From Schizophyllum amplum (taxonomy: Eukaryota > Basidiomycota > Agaricomycetes > Agaricales > Schizophyllaceae): a DNA stretch of 64,000 bases. The translations under genes and the position numbers were made by a program. The notes under the pieces were generated by a model. That model was not told the DNA's origin and ran no database searches. It saw nothing but the letters and a program-made list of their open reading frames with translations. The stretch is from the NCBI GenBank assembly GCA_007026445.1, contig VDMD01000001.1, positions 2,728,001 to 2,792,000 of the forward strand, written 5' to 3'. Each line of letters starts with the position of its first letter. Within the stretch, counting starts at the first letter, position 1. Below are positions 43,077 through 55,850 of the stretch, piece by piece.

Positions 43077-43995
43077 CTAGGATGTCGGCATGCATGATCT
43101 ACGCAGCTGGTGTGTCGGAACGTTGATGTGTAAGCCTGCAGGACGCAAGGCCGTCGCCATTCTTGACAAGAGCTGGCGGCCGGCGACAGGAAATTTGCTG
43201 ATAGATGTCGGTGAGGCGTGAAAGAGGCATTCGCCGATGTGGGTTTGCAAGGTGCTCAAGCTTCGGCGAGGCTAGAAAAGGAAATCACGTCGCTTCAAGG
43301 CCTATTTCTGCTCTGCGTAAGCATCTACCGTGAGCGCTCGAAGGGATCAGCATATAAGACGAGCGTGCAGCCACTCTTCACAAGGGATGCAGACGATATC
43401 TATGAGGATACAGGAGGCGCGTACTTATTGACGTCGGAATGATGTTAAGCCCCGGGAACTTCCGGACGCCATTGACAACGTGACCGTGTTGTTCCCACGG
43501 TTCGTTCGCCTGAGATGCTTGCATACTTTCGTCCATTCTCTGCAGACGAAGTACGCAGTACAAACGCCCTTGAGTCTCCAACTCAGAATCAATACTTATC
43601 TGTACAGCAATGAGCAGATTTTGGACATGCTCTCAGAACGAATGTGGTGCTTACAGTATTAAGACAAGTTCAACGTTCAAGCTTCAAGTCCGAGGGTCTA
43701 CTTTGGGTCACTGGACGCGAGGGATCTAGAGCGGGTATTGGGATTTACGCGGACACCGTCTGAGTTTGACTTGGCCCTCTTTGAGCGAGAACTTCCGTGA
43801 GGACTGCAGAGCAAAGGAATACTCGAAAACGAACATCATGCTAGCACTGGAGTACCCGAAGTACGAGAATTTCACGTAGCCTAAGAGAGAAAATCCAATT
43901 CGGCCACTTTTGAGAGAAAGGTTTGAGAAATGTAGACAGAGAAAATCGAGAGAAAACTGGACCCACCCAGAAATTCATATCACGATGCTAAAATA

Positions 43996-44387
43996 GACCG
44001 TATTTGATTCGGTATATATCAACTTCTGCACTTGCAAAACGCTGCTCCACTAAGTGTAGCTGATCATTCAAAATTACATGCCCTTCGTTCAAAATCAAAG
44101 AGCCGCTGTTGTTGTACAGCCCATTGCAGGTTGACCACAGGCTCGAACACGCGTAATGACGCGCACGGGCGTATGCCACCTGAGTCTACAGGCATGTCGG
44201 CGATGTCCGACAGCGTTTTCCGGCGGAGAGCAGCGACAGCCGGCCGTTCTACCACTCCTCCTCCCAGCCTCCGCCTATGTATTTTATTAATCTCGTTTTG
44301 AATTTCATCTATCTTGCCCTCGTAGATGAATTTCGACGAGCTGCTTAGTTAAGTAAATCCTTGATATATACCGAATCAAATACGGTC
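43996..44387. mobile_element. MITE-like element with perfect 27 bp terminal inverted repeats
   Basis: A 392 bp element starts GACCGTATTTGATTCGG and ends with the exact reverse complement over 27 bp (43996-44022 and 44361-44387). It is flanked on both sides by TA. A TA duplication with short perfect inverted repeats and no ORF of substance fits a Tc1/mariner-type MITE. A three-base (TAA-like) duplication of the PIF/Harbinger type is a weaker alternative. Perfect arms indicate recent movement or maintained homogeneity. Confidence 0.8.
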
Positions 44388-44391
44388 TAAT

Positions 44392-44421
44392 GACATAGAG
44401 AAAATTCATTTTCTCTATGTC
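44392..44421. repeat. Perfect 30 bp palindrome beside the MITE
   Basis: GACATAGAGAAAAT, two bases, then the exact reverse complement ATTTTCTCTATGTC. It begins four bases after the right edge of the MITE-like element. It could be a cruciform or hairpin insertion hot spot, or the end of a second element. Confidence 0.7.
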
Positions 44422-45290
44422 TGTGCTTGACTCAAGGCCAGAGTCCGACTTAGCGGCGAGGAGGGGTTGTTTGTTCTTATTTATTTCCGTGCGCCACATG
44501 ATGACGCAAGCGCCGTGGACTTGAGTCTTTTGCTCTTGACCGTCACCACCATCGCCCCGCCGATACCCCGACACCTCTTGCTGCCTTTCAAAGTCCTCGT
44601 CGACATCGATGTTGACTACGACGCTGGCATCGTCTCTGCCAGTGCCGCCAAACAACGAAGATCGACGTAGGACGCGATGACCGCAGCTTATTGCCCTCCC
44701 GACGCACGTGTCCTTTTAGAACGGCTCTAGCGTGCGCACATCTCTTGAGTCTTCTGCTAATTCATCCCTTGACGAGGTCGCCCCAGTGCATGTGAGGTGC
44801 CTCATCGTATCTTCACGCCGATGTAGTCCCCTCCCCCATTTCCTCTCTGTCACCCGGTTATGCAAGGCATGTATAGGACGTATAGTGGTACCCGCCGCTG
44901 TGTTCGGGTCTTTCGGCGATGCGGGCGACGTGTCTCCCGTATGACCATCGCGTCAGGTAAGTACTTATTCTCTTTCGCGCTGCACAAGCTGATCATAGTA
45001 ACAGATGTCAACGAGCGTGCGGATGATAGCAGCTTGTGGAATACCGGTTGCCCTGTACGTCCTCTCACTGCCGCTTTCAATGCTGCCCTTACCGGCCATG
45101 CCGTAGCGCAGACAGTGTATACTGCTGCTTCTAGCAAGTCGATTAGATTTTAGATACAGGTGTAACAGTAGTTAGCAAATATACTGTTGGTTTTCTCTAT
45201 TAAACGGTGTGAAACGACAAACAAATAAGCCAATAGACCTGCCTAACCCCGGCCGCCTACTTTTTGTTGGCCGGATTCCCTCAAAAGTAT
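44422..45290. other. Intergenic spacer with no supported gene
   Basis: Short open frames exist on both strands (for example 44467-44670 and 44860-45153 plus), but none shows a conserved motif or a coherent exon structure. Confidence 0.4.
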
Positions 45291-45298
45291 GTCGAAAA

Positions 45299-45441
45299 AA
45301 GTACGTGATAGCGGACATTTACCTAGTGAAAATTTTTCACGTACTAGATAGCGAATTTCGCTGATTTTTGCGGGCCTGTCGCTCGTTTTTTACGTGAAAT
45401 TCCCCCGCAAGTGAGAGAAAGTTATGGTGAATTTCACGTAC
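45299..45441. repeat. Nested inverted repeats of TACGTGAAA upstream of the CLC gene
   Basis: GTACGTGATAGCG is answered by TTCACGTAC about 35 bases later. Next is the 15 bp palindrome GTGAAAATTTTTCAC. Then TACGTGAAATTC (45391-45402) is answered by its exact complement GAATTTCACGTA (45429-45440). The pattern ends 90 bp before the CLC start codon. It may be a degraded MITE or a cluster of paired regulatory sites. Confidence 0.6.
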
Positions 45442-45530
45442 TTCGGGTACTCCAGTGGCGCTGGAATCATGTGCGGGGTATTCCATGGACCGGTGAGCCG
45501 GCCCGGCAGCTCGTGTTGTCGGCGCCCGCC

Positions 45531-48500
45531 ATGGAGGACACAGCGCCGCCGTTGCCGCCAGCCCAGCGTCGCGAAAGGCTGCTGCGCATTGGGAGCAGCT
45601 ACACCGTCAACATTCCCTCCGATGCCGAGCACGTCGACGCGCCACCCTCGCCCGAGTCCGAGCGCACCCCTCTCCGCCCTGCCCAGAATCGCTCAACGTC
45701 GTACGGCGCGCTCCCCGCGCATACCGTGAGCAGCCTCTCCCGCCTCGGTCGCCGGCGACACATAGCCCATATCACCATCCCCGGCCGCAAGACCTACTCC
45801 ACGCCCCCAAGCCCGCTCCGCTCGCCCTCCATCACTGAGCGCTTTCGTCGCCTCAGCCAGCGGCCCATCAGCGCCTACGACGCGCCGCTCGTCCAGGACC
45901 ACGGCAGCGACTCCGATCTCGACGCGAAGATCAACGGCATCCGCGTCTGGTACTCCTCCTTCACATCCATCGACTGGCTGCACGATGCGATCAAGGACTC
46001 CGTGCGCTTCTCGCGTATGCGCCGGCGACACTCGCTGCGCGCGAAGCTGCGCCTCGCGTTTGACAAGAGTCTCGGCTGGATCATGGTCTCCATCGTCGGC
46101 TTCCTCACCGCGGTCGTTGCCTTCCTCGTCGTGCGCGCGGAGCAGTGGCTCTTCGACATCAAGGAAGGGTACTGCAGCGACAACTGGACAAAGGCAAAGC
46201 GCTTCTGCTGCCCGCCGATTGACGAGACCGTCCTCGGGCGTCGCATCACAATGGAGGAGGATGCTTGCGCGGCGTGGCGGACCTGGGAGGACGTTTGGCA
46301 CGGCTCGGGAGGCACGGGAGATCTCATCGAATACGTGTCTTACACCATCGCCGCTGTGAGTGACCAGGTACCTCTCGCATAATTCCACACTGACCTCTCT
46401 GTCAGCTCATTCTTGCCCTCATCTCCTGCCTCCTCACCATCTACCTTACCAAGTCCACGACCTTCGTCACGCGCAAGGAGTCAGGCGTCCTGTCGCCTGA
46501 CTTTGAGGACGCGCCCGCTGCGCCGAAGCGCAAAGTCATGTACTACGCTGCCGGCAGTGGCATACCCGAAATCAAGACCATCCTCTCCGGCTTCGTCATC
46601 CACGGCTACCTTGGCGGGCGCACGCTCTTCACCAAGTCTGTAGGCTTGGCGCTTTCTGTCGCATCTGGTCTTTCGCTTGGCAAGGAGGGCCCATTCGTTC
46701 ATATCGCTAGCTGCATTGGCAACATTGTCAGTCGCGTGCACAACAAGTACGAGAACAATGAAGGTGCGAGGCTAACGCAGTGTCCGCTTCTGTAGTACTC
46801 ATCAAAGATCAGCCAAGCGACGTGAGATTCTTAGCGCAGCGTGCGCTGCAGGCGTAGCTGTGGCTTTCGGTGCACCAATCGGCGGAACGCTCTTCAGCTT
46901 GGAGGAGGTGTCCTACTTCTTCCCACCCAAGGTTATGTGGCGAAGGTGCGTCTTCGTGTTACTCTATCCGGGTGCGGGAACTTAGCAGATTGTCTAATCT
47001 GCTCGTCAGTTTCTTCTGCGCTATGATCGCGGCTTTGACATTGCGAACGCTCGATCCGTTTGGGACTGGCAAGCTAGTCCTTTTCCAGGTCACTTACGAC
47101 AAGGTGCGCTTCATATGTTTTCTCAAATTGGTTTACTGACGCGCTCGTAGGACTGGCACCTATTTGAGATGTTCGCTTTCCTTCTCCTGGGCGTCTTTGG
47201 TGGTGTATACGGTGCCTACTTCTCCAAGCTAAACCTCCGCTGGAGCAAGCAGGTCCGCAATGGCACCTGGATGAAGAATCACCCTGTGCTTGAGGTGCTT
47301 CTTGTAAGTGTCTTCACTCTTCTTCCGCTCTCATTCCATTAAGCGCGCGTCCAGATCACTCTCATCACCGCCTGCTTCTGCTTCCTCAACCCGTATACGC
47401 GCATGGGCGGCACTGAGCTCGTGTACAACCTCTTTGCCGAGTGTCGTACGGGCTCTGGAAATACCCATTCTGGCCTGTGTGTCGTCGACCCAGGCTCGTT
47501 CGAGTCTATCTGGCCCGTTGCGCGCGCCATCCTTGTCGCCATGGTCGTCAAGGGCGCCCTGACGATTGTGACGTTCGGCATCAAGGTCCCTGCTGGAATC
47601 TTCATTCCAACCCTCGGCGTTGGCGCATGCGCGGGGCGCGTCCTCGGCATTGCGATGCAATGGCATCAGATGAAGAGCCCGGATGCAAGATTCTACAAGG
47701 CTTGTGGTGGCGATCTGGACTGCATCATCCCGGGCTTGTACGCCATGGTGGGCGCAGCGGCCACGTTGTCCGGCGTGACGGTACGTAGCGGTGCCCTCAT
47801 CACAGATCTCGAGTCTCATTGAGCTATCAGAGAACGACCGTCTCGCTCGCGGTCATCATGTTCGAGCTTACGGACACGCTGACCTATGCGGTACCTGTCA
47901 TGTTCGCGGTGCTCGTCGCAAAGACGCTCGCCGACGCGCTCGAGTCCAAGGGCATCTACGACCTCGTCATCGACTTCCAGCAGCTGCCGTACCTCGATGC
48001 GAAGCACGACTACCTCTGGGGCAACGTGCAGGTGTCGGAGGTGATGAGCCGCGACGTGCCGGCGATCAAGCTAGACGGGAAGCATACAGTGGAGACGCTG
48101 CGCGACATGCTCGTTGCGGCGTCCGTGGCGGGCGATGGGGACAGCGGCTTCCCGATTCTGCGACGGGACGCGGAATCGGACGGCTATCGCATGGTTGGGT
48201 ACATCGGCGCAAACGAGCTGGAACACGCTTTGAGTGGGTGGCCGTTGACTTGATTTTCGTGGTGATTGTTGCTGACTACATATTGCAGCCCTGGTTGCGG
48301 ACAACGCGGACTCGGAGGTTCAGTTTACGCAGAATTTTGTGTGTCACAGTCTGGCCGCGTCCTCGATATCGTCGCTCATGGAGCACGGTGCCGGCGGTGG
48401 CGGGCGCGAGTACGATCCCTTCGACTTCAGCCCGTACATGGACCAGGCCCCATTGCTCATCGCGCTCAATTCACCGCTGGAGTTGGTGCACCAGTTCTTC

Positions 48501-48661
48501 GTGAAGTTGGGTGCGCGGTATGTGGTGGTGACGGATAGTGATGGGTTATGTGAGCTGTTGCGGTCCATCCCTTCTATGAGCGTGCTGACGTCTTCGCAGA
48601 TGAGGGTATCATCGACAAGAAGACCTGGCTGGCGTTTTTGAACGAGCTCGAGGAGAAGTGA
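45531..48661 (+). CDS. CLC-type chloride channel/transporter
   Basis: Nine exons (45531-46355, 46406-46763, 46813-46945, 47010-47103, 47151-47303, 47355-47780, 47831-48233, 48289-48549, 48600-48661) encode 904 residues. A cytoplasmic N-terminus of about 180 residues precedes the membrane domain with the ion-filter motifs GSGIPE (325-330), GKEGPFVH with gating Glu369, and [33 protein letters not shown] and a [11 protein letters not shown] segment follow. The C-terminus has two CBS domains ([12 protein letters not shown] and [13 protein letters not shown] regions). Gating Glu and the LEE motif suggest a Cl-/H+ exchanger, such as yeast Gef1 in Golgi or endosome acidification, rather than a pure channel. 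For intron 1, a donor 15 bases downstream is an in-frame alternative. Confidence 0.94.
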
Positions 48662-49056
48662 GGGAGGTAGAAGTGAGGAGGGTGTCGGGATGAAGCGTAA
48701 GGGCGGCTGGCAGTCCATCGGACTTTCTATTTCGTTGATTTTCATTCCTTTCTGGTCTTTCGGATTGCATCTAATGGTTTGCCACAATACCACACATCTG
48801 TCTCAGCACTGCATACATTCTGCCACAGTACTCATATCCTTATTCGCACCCGTGTAACCACCTGGCATGTCCATAGCTACCATAGGCTCTGGTATAAGGA
48901 CGATTCAGTGCTCGGCTATCTCATTTCGGATGAGTGCTCGTACCACAGTAGGTACGTGCAGACCGGAGGCGAGACCACGTGGCTGTCTGATCGTGGGAAT
49001 GAGTCTAAGTGTCGTTCTTTGCACGTGCCGGAACTGTTGCTCTCCAGTCCACCATC

Positions 49057-51591
49057 ATGTCAGGTCGACGTGAAATCGAGGCAACGCACTTACCTTCAAA
49101 GCGTCCACTCTCCATATCTCATGTTGTTGCTCGTCCGTCTCGTACAAAAGCCGCACATCTTGTGTCGAGTCGTGCAAAAAGCAAGACACCCAGCAAAAAG
49201 TCCGCTCCGCGCGCGAGTGTAACCACCAAGAGTGTAACCACCAATATTGGCGCCTTCGCCGGCCGTGCGCCTGCTATGACACCCAAGAAGAGTCAAGTAA
49301 GAGGGTTGACGTTCCCTACTGTCCTTTGCTGAAAATCTGACAGATGGGGCGATCTTCGAAGCAGGGTGAGTGCTAGACGCGTGAATGAACATTTCTTGGA
49401 CCGACCATTGACATTATTTCAGCTTCCTCTGCCATTCGTCCCAGTGCCTTGTCCCAGACTGGCACCAAGACGCCTCGTATGACAGCCCGTCCCCGCGCGC
49501 CTGCGTCTAAATTGGCCAACGCCCCGCTTTCTTGGCAGGCTAGAAACGATCGAGGACTCCGTGAGCGCCAGACTCCCATCGCTCGGCGTAAGAAGGTCTC
49601 CTACAGCGCTGGGCGTCGCATTCTGCCGAATCGCGCGAGTCCCAGAGCTGGTGCTATGGAGGTCGACTCGGACAGCTCCTTTGAAGGGACAACCATATTC
49701 TCTTCTGTCTTCGAGAAGGCAGCAAAGAAAAACCCTGTGCCAGAGCCGGCGTCTGACGATGACACCGACGATAGTGATGCGCTTTACGCAGGACCTCCAT
49801 CCGCCATCGATATATCATCCGATTCTGAGCGCGAAGTGGATGTGTTCACTTCTTCTGACGAGGAGGATGAACCTGCACCTGATGAACCTGCGCTCACACA
49901 TCCGCCTAGCGACGAGCTTCTCATAGCTTTGAAAGGGCTTACTCTCGATGCTCAGCACAAAGCACAGACCAGCACCCTGCCATTCTTGCCCCGTAACGTA
50001 CGCCGGGGATTTTTGCTCGCTTGCAAGAGCCGGCAAGTATCTGTGTCCCGAGATGTTCCAGACGAGACGAGGGGCATCGTCTACAAGTATTGCATCGCTG
50101 GAGCAGCGGCGTATACTGCACGACGCCAAGCGAATGGCTACGAGTGCCCCCTCTGTGATCTCCACGGCCTCCTTCGCTCGAAGGCTGTATTCCAAAAGCA
50201 TCTACAGTGGGACCATCCCGAGGCGAAGGTGGATATTGAAGAGGTACGCGGTAAACTTTGGCATGGCGGGTTTGCGCGATTGACCAGGCACCTGCATCAG
50301 CGTCGCGGCGCATGCACAATCACCAGCAGTATACCAGAGCGCATCGGCCCCATTAAGCACAATGAGAGGAGAACGGACTTAAGGTGACACCTTACACACC
50401 TTACTTCGTCGTCATACTGACGAGCGTCAAGCGCGACTGCAGCTATGCCCTCTAGCGCGGCAGCCGTGCAACAACTAGCGGCAGTAGTGCAGCCGCCACA
50501 GGCCACAGAAGCATCGGAGACTGCGTTGGATATCTCAATAAATGCCAGCGCCTCAGTGGCTCTTACTTTGCCATCCCCTGGACGACCGCAACCCATCTCC
50601 AATAGGCTGGTCACGCATGAAGTGATGAAGGCAGAACCGGTAGTGGAGTCGCCCGCTCGACCTCACTCCCGATCTCCCTCTCCCCTCCCTCGCCCGCCCA
50701 TCGTGATTCGCGCACCGACACCGCTCCGTGCTTCCGCCTCGAGCCAACTGCCCTTACCGGCGCACCCTCGTATTCCTTCAAGCTCACCGTCTCTGTCCCC
50801 GCCGCCCGCTCTCCCGCGCCGAAGAGTCCATCTCCCGCTAGCTTCCGCCTCTCCCAACGTATCCCCTCCGCCGGAAGTGTCCACCTTGGCTGCTGCCGCT
50901 CCTTCCCGAGTCGCTTCACCCATACGTCAAGCATCTCCCCCACCCGCAATTTCACCCGCGGCTCTCGCTCCCCGCATTCGGCCTCCACTGACGCCGCCTC
51001 CCATCCACCGCCGCCTTGGACCTTCTCTTTCTCCCATATCACCTGATTTCTTTCCGGCTACATCTGATTATCCCGGAGGGCATACCGTGTACTATTCGAC
51101 GCGCCCTGAAGGGCCACGGCTATACGACATGCTGGGTACGCTGCCGCTGGAGCCCTATGGCATCCTGACGTGGTTTGTGCTTGACGCGGAGGAAGAGATC
51201 CTGAACGCGGCCGACGTGCCAGACGAACAGAAGGTGATGCAGGCCTTGTGGTCTCGGTGGATATTCTTGCATAGGTGCGTCAAGTGTTGGCCAGGGAATG
51301 GGATATAGAGACATCTGACGAGAACGATGCGCAGACTTGACTTCGTCAAGAACTACGAGGCGGGAGCGCGCATGTTCTTGGACGAGCACTGGCGGCTGAT
51401 CCACAAGACAGCCGGGTGGGCAGCCCTAAACAATCTGCTTCTAGTGAGGCGCCTTGTAATTGGCCATTCGTCCCCCAGGTTAACGGCACCCACAGGTCCT
51501 CTACATGAATCGCTTTCTTAAGATGAACCAGGTCGCCATTCTTTTGCGGCACTACCAGGATTTGGTCAAGTGGGATCACTGGTACAAGTGA
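49057..51591 (+). CDS. Unknown Ser/Pro-rich protein with a zinc-finger-like motif
   Basis: Six exons (49057-49296, 49344-49365, 49423-50250, 50443-51274, 51335-51443, 51496-51591) give 708 residues in consistent phase. The N-terminal 200 residues are basic and Ser/Thr/Pro-rich (many Lys-Ser-Ala repeats). A very acidic block follows (ASDDDTDDSD, SDEEDEPAPDEPA), then a possible C2H2 unit YECPLCDLHGLLRSKAVFQKHLQWDH. A Pro/Ser-rich linker of about 200 residues leads to a conserved-looking C-terminus rich in Trp, Tyr and Leu (PYGILTWFVLDAEEEI to VKWDHWYK). I do not recognise the family. The charge pattern suggests a nuclear protein. The 192 nt intron before 50443 is the least certain, and it is possible that two genes have been joined here. 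Confidence 0.6.
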
Positions 51592-51726
51592 TTGACAATC
51601 CCTGTCATGGATATCAAGAATATGCTTCTCAGCTGAGCACTGAAGATTACATGACCGTACTAGCTGCTCTAGTCTACGACCACCAACTCTGAATGGATTC
51701 TCTCGGTAGCTGATTCCCAACACATA

Positions 51727-54634
51727 CTACGCTGTGTTCGACGGGCCCGGCCTCGCTAAGTCGTCATCCAACTTTTGCCGTATGAACGCCCTGATCTCCG
51801 GAAACGCTGTCATGATAACTCTGTACGACTGGGGCTCGTCTGTATCCTTTGTCAGCTTCGAGTTCTTGTTCACGGCGTATATACTGACCGAACGGATCGC
51901 ACCGCCCGAAACGTCTGAACTTCTTCTTTTTCAACAAGTTCGGGTGCATATCGGGGTGCGCTGACGAGAGGACGGCATACCCATGCTGGAAAGTGAGCGT
52001 CAGTAAGTCTAGGCGCTTCAGAGTGTATTTCGCGAGTGTCCATACCTCATCGTACCATGATATGAGCTCTTCGTCATCCGCGCCAGGGACAGTCAGCGAC
52101 GGCGTCGTACCGACAACCTGCACGACGGCTTTTACTAAGCGCTTCACGCTCGCCGCTGAATCCTGTCAGCGGGGTATACAAGTCGTCTTGCGGCGACCAA
52201 CGTACTTCGCATGTCCATCACGTCGACAAGTGTCTTGCAGCCGGGGCCGTGTCCAATGAGCACGACGCGACTGGCGCCAGACAGCCTGGCGTGTGACAGT
52301 GAGCGGAAGGCCTGGATGAAATGTTGATAGAGCGCACTGGATGAAGTTGTCCCAGACGTAGCAGAGCACATTCCGTTCGAGGTCGTCGCGCGCCTTATAG
52401 TGGTACCTCTGTCATGTCCTCGCTCAATTTCGCCGACATTCGACAATGCAAACAACGCGCCTTATGCATGGGCGCATTGGCAGGCGCGTTAGCTTTGGGA
52501 TAGAGGTTGATGTCAATGAGGGAGTAGTTCATTGATCTGACCCAATTCATGATTTGTTTGGAGAAGTCGATCTTCGGTCACGTAGGTCAGAATACCATGA
52601 CGGGCGGGAGGGACATCCTGCGTACGAGGTAGGACTTCTCAATGTTGAGATCGCAGGTCGCCAGGTTCATGAGCTCCGTACGCAGGTTGCCGCTACGATT
52701 GATGTCAGAGTGAGCCGTTGTAGGAGGCCATAGAACGCACAACTCGTGCACCAGCACCACCAAGGTATCTTGCTCAAAGACGTCTGATCTATCATAAAGA
52801 TCAGCAAATCTCTCGTGGTTGCGCAAGGAAGATCGACGTACGTGCACATGATCTGCGACGAAAAGGCTTTCTCAAGCTCCGGCGTCAGCAGGGGTATAGA
52901 CATCATGTCGTGCTCTGTATACAGATAATATTGTCGATGTGCTTTCAGCAGGTCTAGGCAGAGATAATCAGCGACAAGCTCATCGCGTCCACCAGCTCGT
53001 CTCACCGGGTATAGTGTGCGCAAGATCTTCGACCTCTGAGGGAACTTTCAGTAAGCTGGAGGCCCATCGCATCGAAGAACTCCTCACCCTCTTTTGGTAG
53101 GCAAGCTTTTGGATCAACGCTCTTCCAGTACTTGCTTTGCTCCTGGGCGACAAGATACACCGTCTCTGTACCCGCTTCAGTCGCTACCATGGGGCCGAGT
53201 GCATCCGGAGCGCCTCCCAGAATGACGCGTGCCACTGCCTCTGCTGACGCCGAAATTGAGTCCAGATTATATCCTCCCTATCAGTCGTACAAATTCACAA
53301 GGAGGACGAGAGTGGTGGAAGCGCGCATCGCACCTCGAGCGCGACGACGAGCTTGCCTCCCGCAAGGCTAGCGAGCATGTGCGTCATATGCGAATACCCC
53401 GCCGGGGAGACATGGCATTCGCCGAGGTTGTCCCCGTCTGCGGCGTCAAATCCGGCGGAGACTGTCATGGACGTAAGCGAAGGACTAATTGTGGCTGGGA
53501 TCTACGTACTGATGACCAGCTCAGGTGCGAACTCCATTGCTATGGGCATGACTATGCGCTGGAAAGCATGGAGATAATCTGCATCGGTCATGCCGCTCTC
53601 TGGCCAGGGGACGTTGACGGAGCTAGTATAGAGTGAATACGCGGTATGGAAAGCACTGGGGTCTATAAGCTTACAATCCAAGTCCAGCACCCTCGCCGCA
53701 GGACGCCATACCGCCTAGCGGACCTCCTGGATAGAAAATACCACCATCAAAGCGATGTAGGGAGATGTATAGAACGCTAGGATCGTCGATGAATGCCCTG
53801 TGGGTACCGTTACCTACGTTTATATCAGACACGCTCAATCATGGCCATTCTGCACAACAATACCGTGGTGTATATCCCTGGTAGAATCACAATCGTAAGC
53901 GCCAATTTCGCTGCCCTTACGAGGCCTCACCAGTCTAGTATCATGATTTTCTTAATGTTTGTGGCCTGTTGGACAACACGTGCCGCCACAGCGACGTTGT
54001 TCAGAAAACAAAAGCCGGAGTGCTCTTCGGGCTCTGCATGGTGTCCAGGGGGGCGGACGATAGCGAATGACTTGGCTACTCGGCCTTGTGCAACGGCAAG
54101 GCATGCTTCAATCACACCGCCGCAGCTCAGCCTCGCCGCTAAGGTCGTTCCTTGGCAAACATAGAGCGATAAATGTTCATAGAAGTTGGCCGAGTCCGCA
54201 ATTTGCTGGTCAGTCAGGACTAAATTGCGGGAGCGCGTAGTCATGAGAGAAAGGCATTACAGTCAGAATCGACGTATCACCTCACGCGAGACTGTGAGAC
54301 ACTCACACTGAAAGGCTATGATCTTATTCCAGTGATCCTCGCTATGCACGAGCGTTACCTCCTCCTTGAGCGCCGGTCGTATATCGATGCGCGTCATCGA
54401 GTCTATGCACCCGGCTTTTAGTAGTGCGTCATAAATCCTGGAGATCCGGTGGGGTTGCTCTTCATGCCCTTCCTGCTTGAAGTGTGCGAGCATTTGTTGC
54501 GAATATACATAGCCGACAGGCCTCCTCCATATTGAGGACGGCTCTATATGGGTAGGTTGAGGCTGGGTAGGGCCCGCTCCATCCACGTCCACGTCCATGA
54601 GGGTTACCTTGCTTGTTGACGCGCCGTTCGCCAT
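51727..54634 (-). CDS. HDA1: Class II histone deacetylase (HDA1-type) with C-terminal Arb2 domain
   Basis: About 17 small exons; those placed with confidence include 54634-54307, 54219-53931, 53877-53864, 53813-53675, 53622-53510, 53461-53334, 53277-53088, 53035-53006, 52953-52842, 52788-52741, 52692-52626, 52285-52206, 52155-52046, 51985-51889 and 51839-51727. The deacetylase domain has [31 protein letters not shown] (zinc Asp and His), [10 protein letters not shown] and LEGGYNL. The Arb2 part has [17 protein letters not shown] and [13 protein letters not shown]1 removes acetyl groups from histones H3 and H2B in a repressive complex. Exon 53877-53864, only 14 nt, encodes the metal-binding D-I-H-H. 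The junction at about 52480-52418 could not be phased with a standard donor. Confidence 0.9.
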
Positions 54635-55850
54635 TCGAGCAAGTAGCGACGATGAGTGTGCAGGGCAAGTTGGATGGCTTAACACCACGTGCAATTTTAA
54701 CTTGAATTGTTAGATTGATACTTCATTTAAGTACATATACGTTTTAGGTGGACTTTCTCGGTAAACGCCGGAATCTGAACCTCCTGTTAACCTCCAGATA
54801 CAACCCGTAGAGGCTACTGGAGAAGATGACCAGAGATGGTATCAGCGTCATAAAGCTCTTCCAGTGCTCAGAGACTATGCCCAAGGTCCGAACGACGTAC
54901 CGTTTCTCTTGGAATTGGCTGGATTTGCCTCGATCCGAATCTACCGATGCCTCCTTCATCTTCACTAGCTTCACTCCTCGCGCGGTACGCGATCGGCTCA
55001 TACCCTTCTTACAGGCCGATCTATGCAGGGGTCTCGAAGCCAGCCTGGAGAAGCGGCTGTACCCCAGGCCCCCGCATCTCTCCGTGGTCCTCCGGCGCTG
55101 CGTGCCCTTGCGTGCCACGGGGCCAAAGGCGAATTTGCTCCCGCTAATGCTTAACCCATGCCCCCGAACCAACTTTCCGACTACACCTGTCTTCACCTGC
55201 GATTCTGCTGCCACTCTTGACACGACCTGAGCACGACCACTCAAAGCCGACTATGTCAATCTCGAGCCACCCCGCCCAAACCCCGCCTATGGCTTTGTCG
55301 AGCTAGTGGAACGCAGAGCTTGTGTCGTGATACACTTACATCACCTAGTAACACCGATGCCTTACGCTGTTCTCCGAGCGGCGGCGAGAATGGTGCCTCT
55401 GAAGACCTGGTGGCTTTATATAATGGCCGTCGATAGGGGCGGGTTCCCCTCAGTGCTCAAGAACTATTGCCTCAATTTGATGTCACCCAGCTTCGCCTTC
55501 AAGCCAACTTCGGAAGAAGACGCGCGCTCGCCTCTGGTTGATTTCACAATTTTGCTTTCCCGCTAACTGCCTCCTTGTTTTTTGCGTGCGCTGTATGTGA
55601 TCTATGTCTCTCGGTCGACTCGTACCTTCTGCGCGACCTGCCGAACCGGCCATCTCAAACTTTTGGCATGTCTCGCCTGCCGGTGGTCAAATTCTCAATA
55701 GGCCCCACGGTGCCTCCTTCCCAGTGCCGAGAGGTATATACCATGTGCACGATCCAGACGCCCCTTAGCCACATTTCTGCTCCGTCATCCACCTTCCAGC
55801 AAGACGCGCCTTTGCACGGCTGACCACACCGGGGCCGTTTTTTGAGCGCC
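54635..55850. other. Intergenic spacer with no supported gene
   Basis: The gap between HDA1 and a membrane-protein gene. Open frames at 54826-55230 (+) and 54744-55244 (-) overlap each other, lack motifs and do not form exons of a recognisable protein. Confidence 0.4.

Noticed and set aside
54744..55244. Opposed ORFs of 134-166 codons between HDA1 and the membrane-protein gene
   Set aside because: Mutually overlapping on opposite strands, no motifs, no exon continuation.
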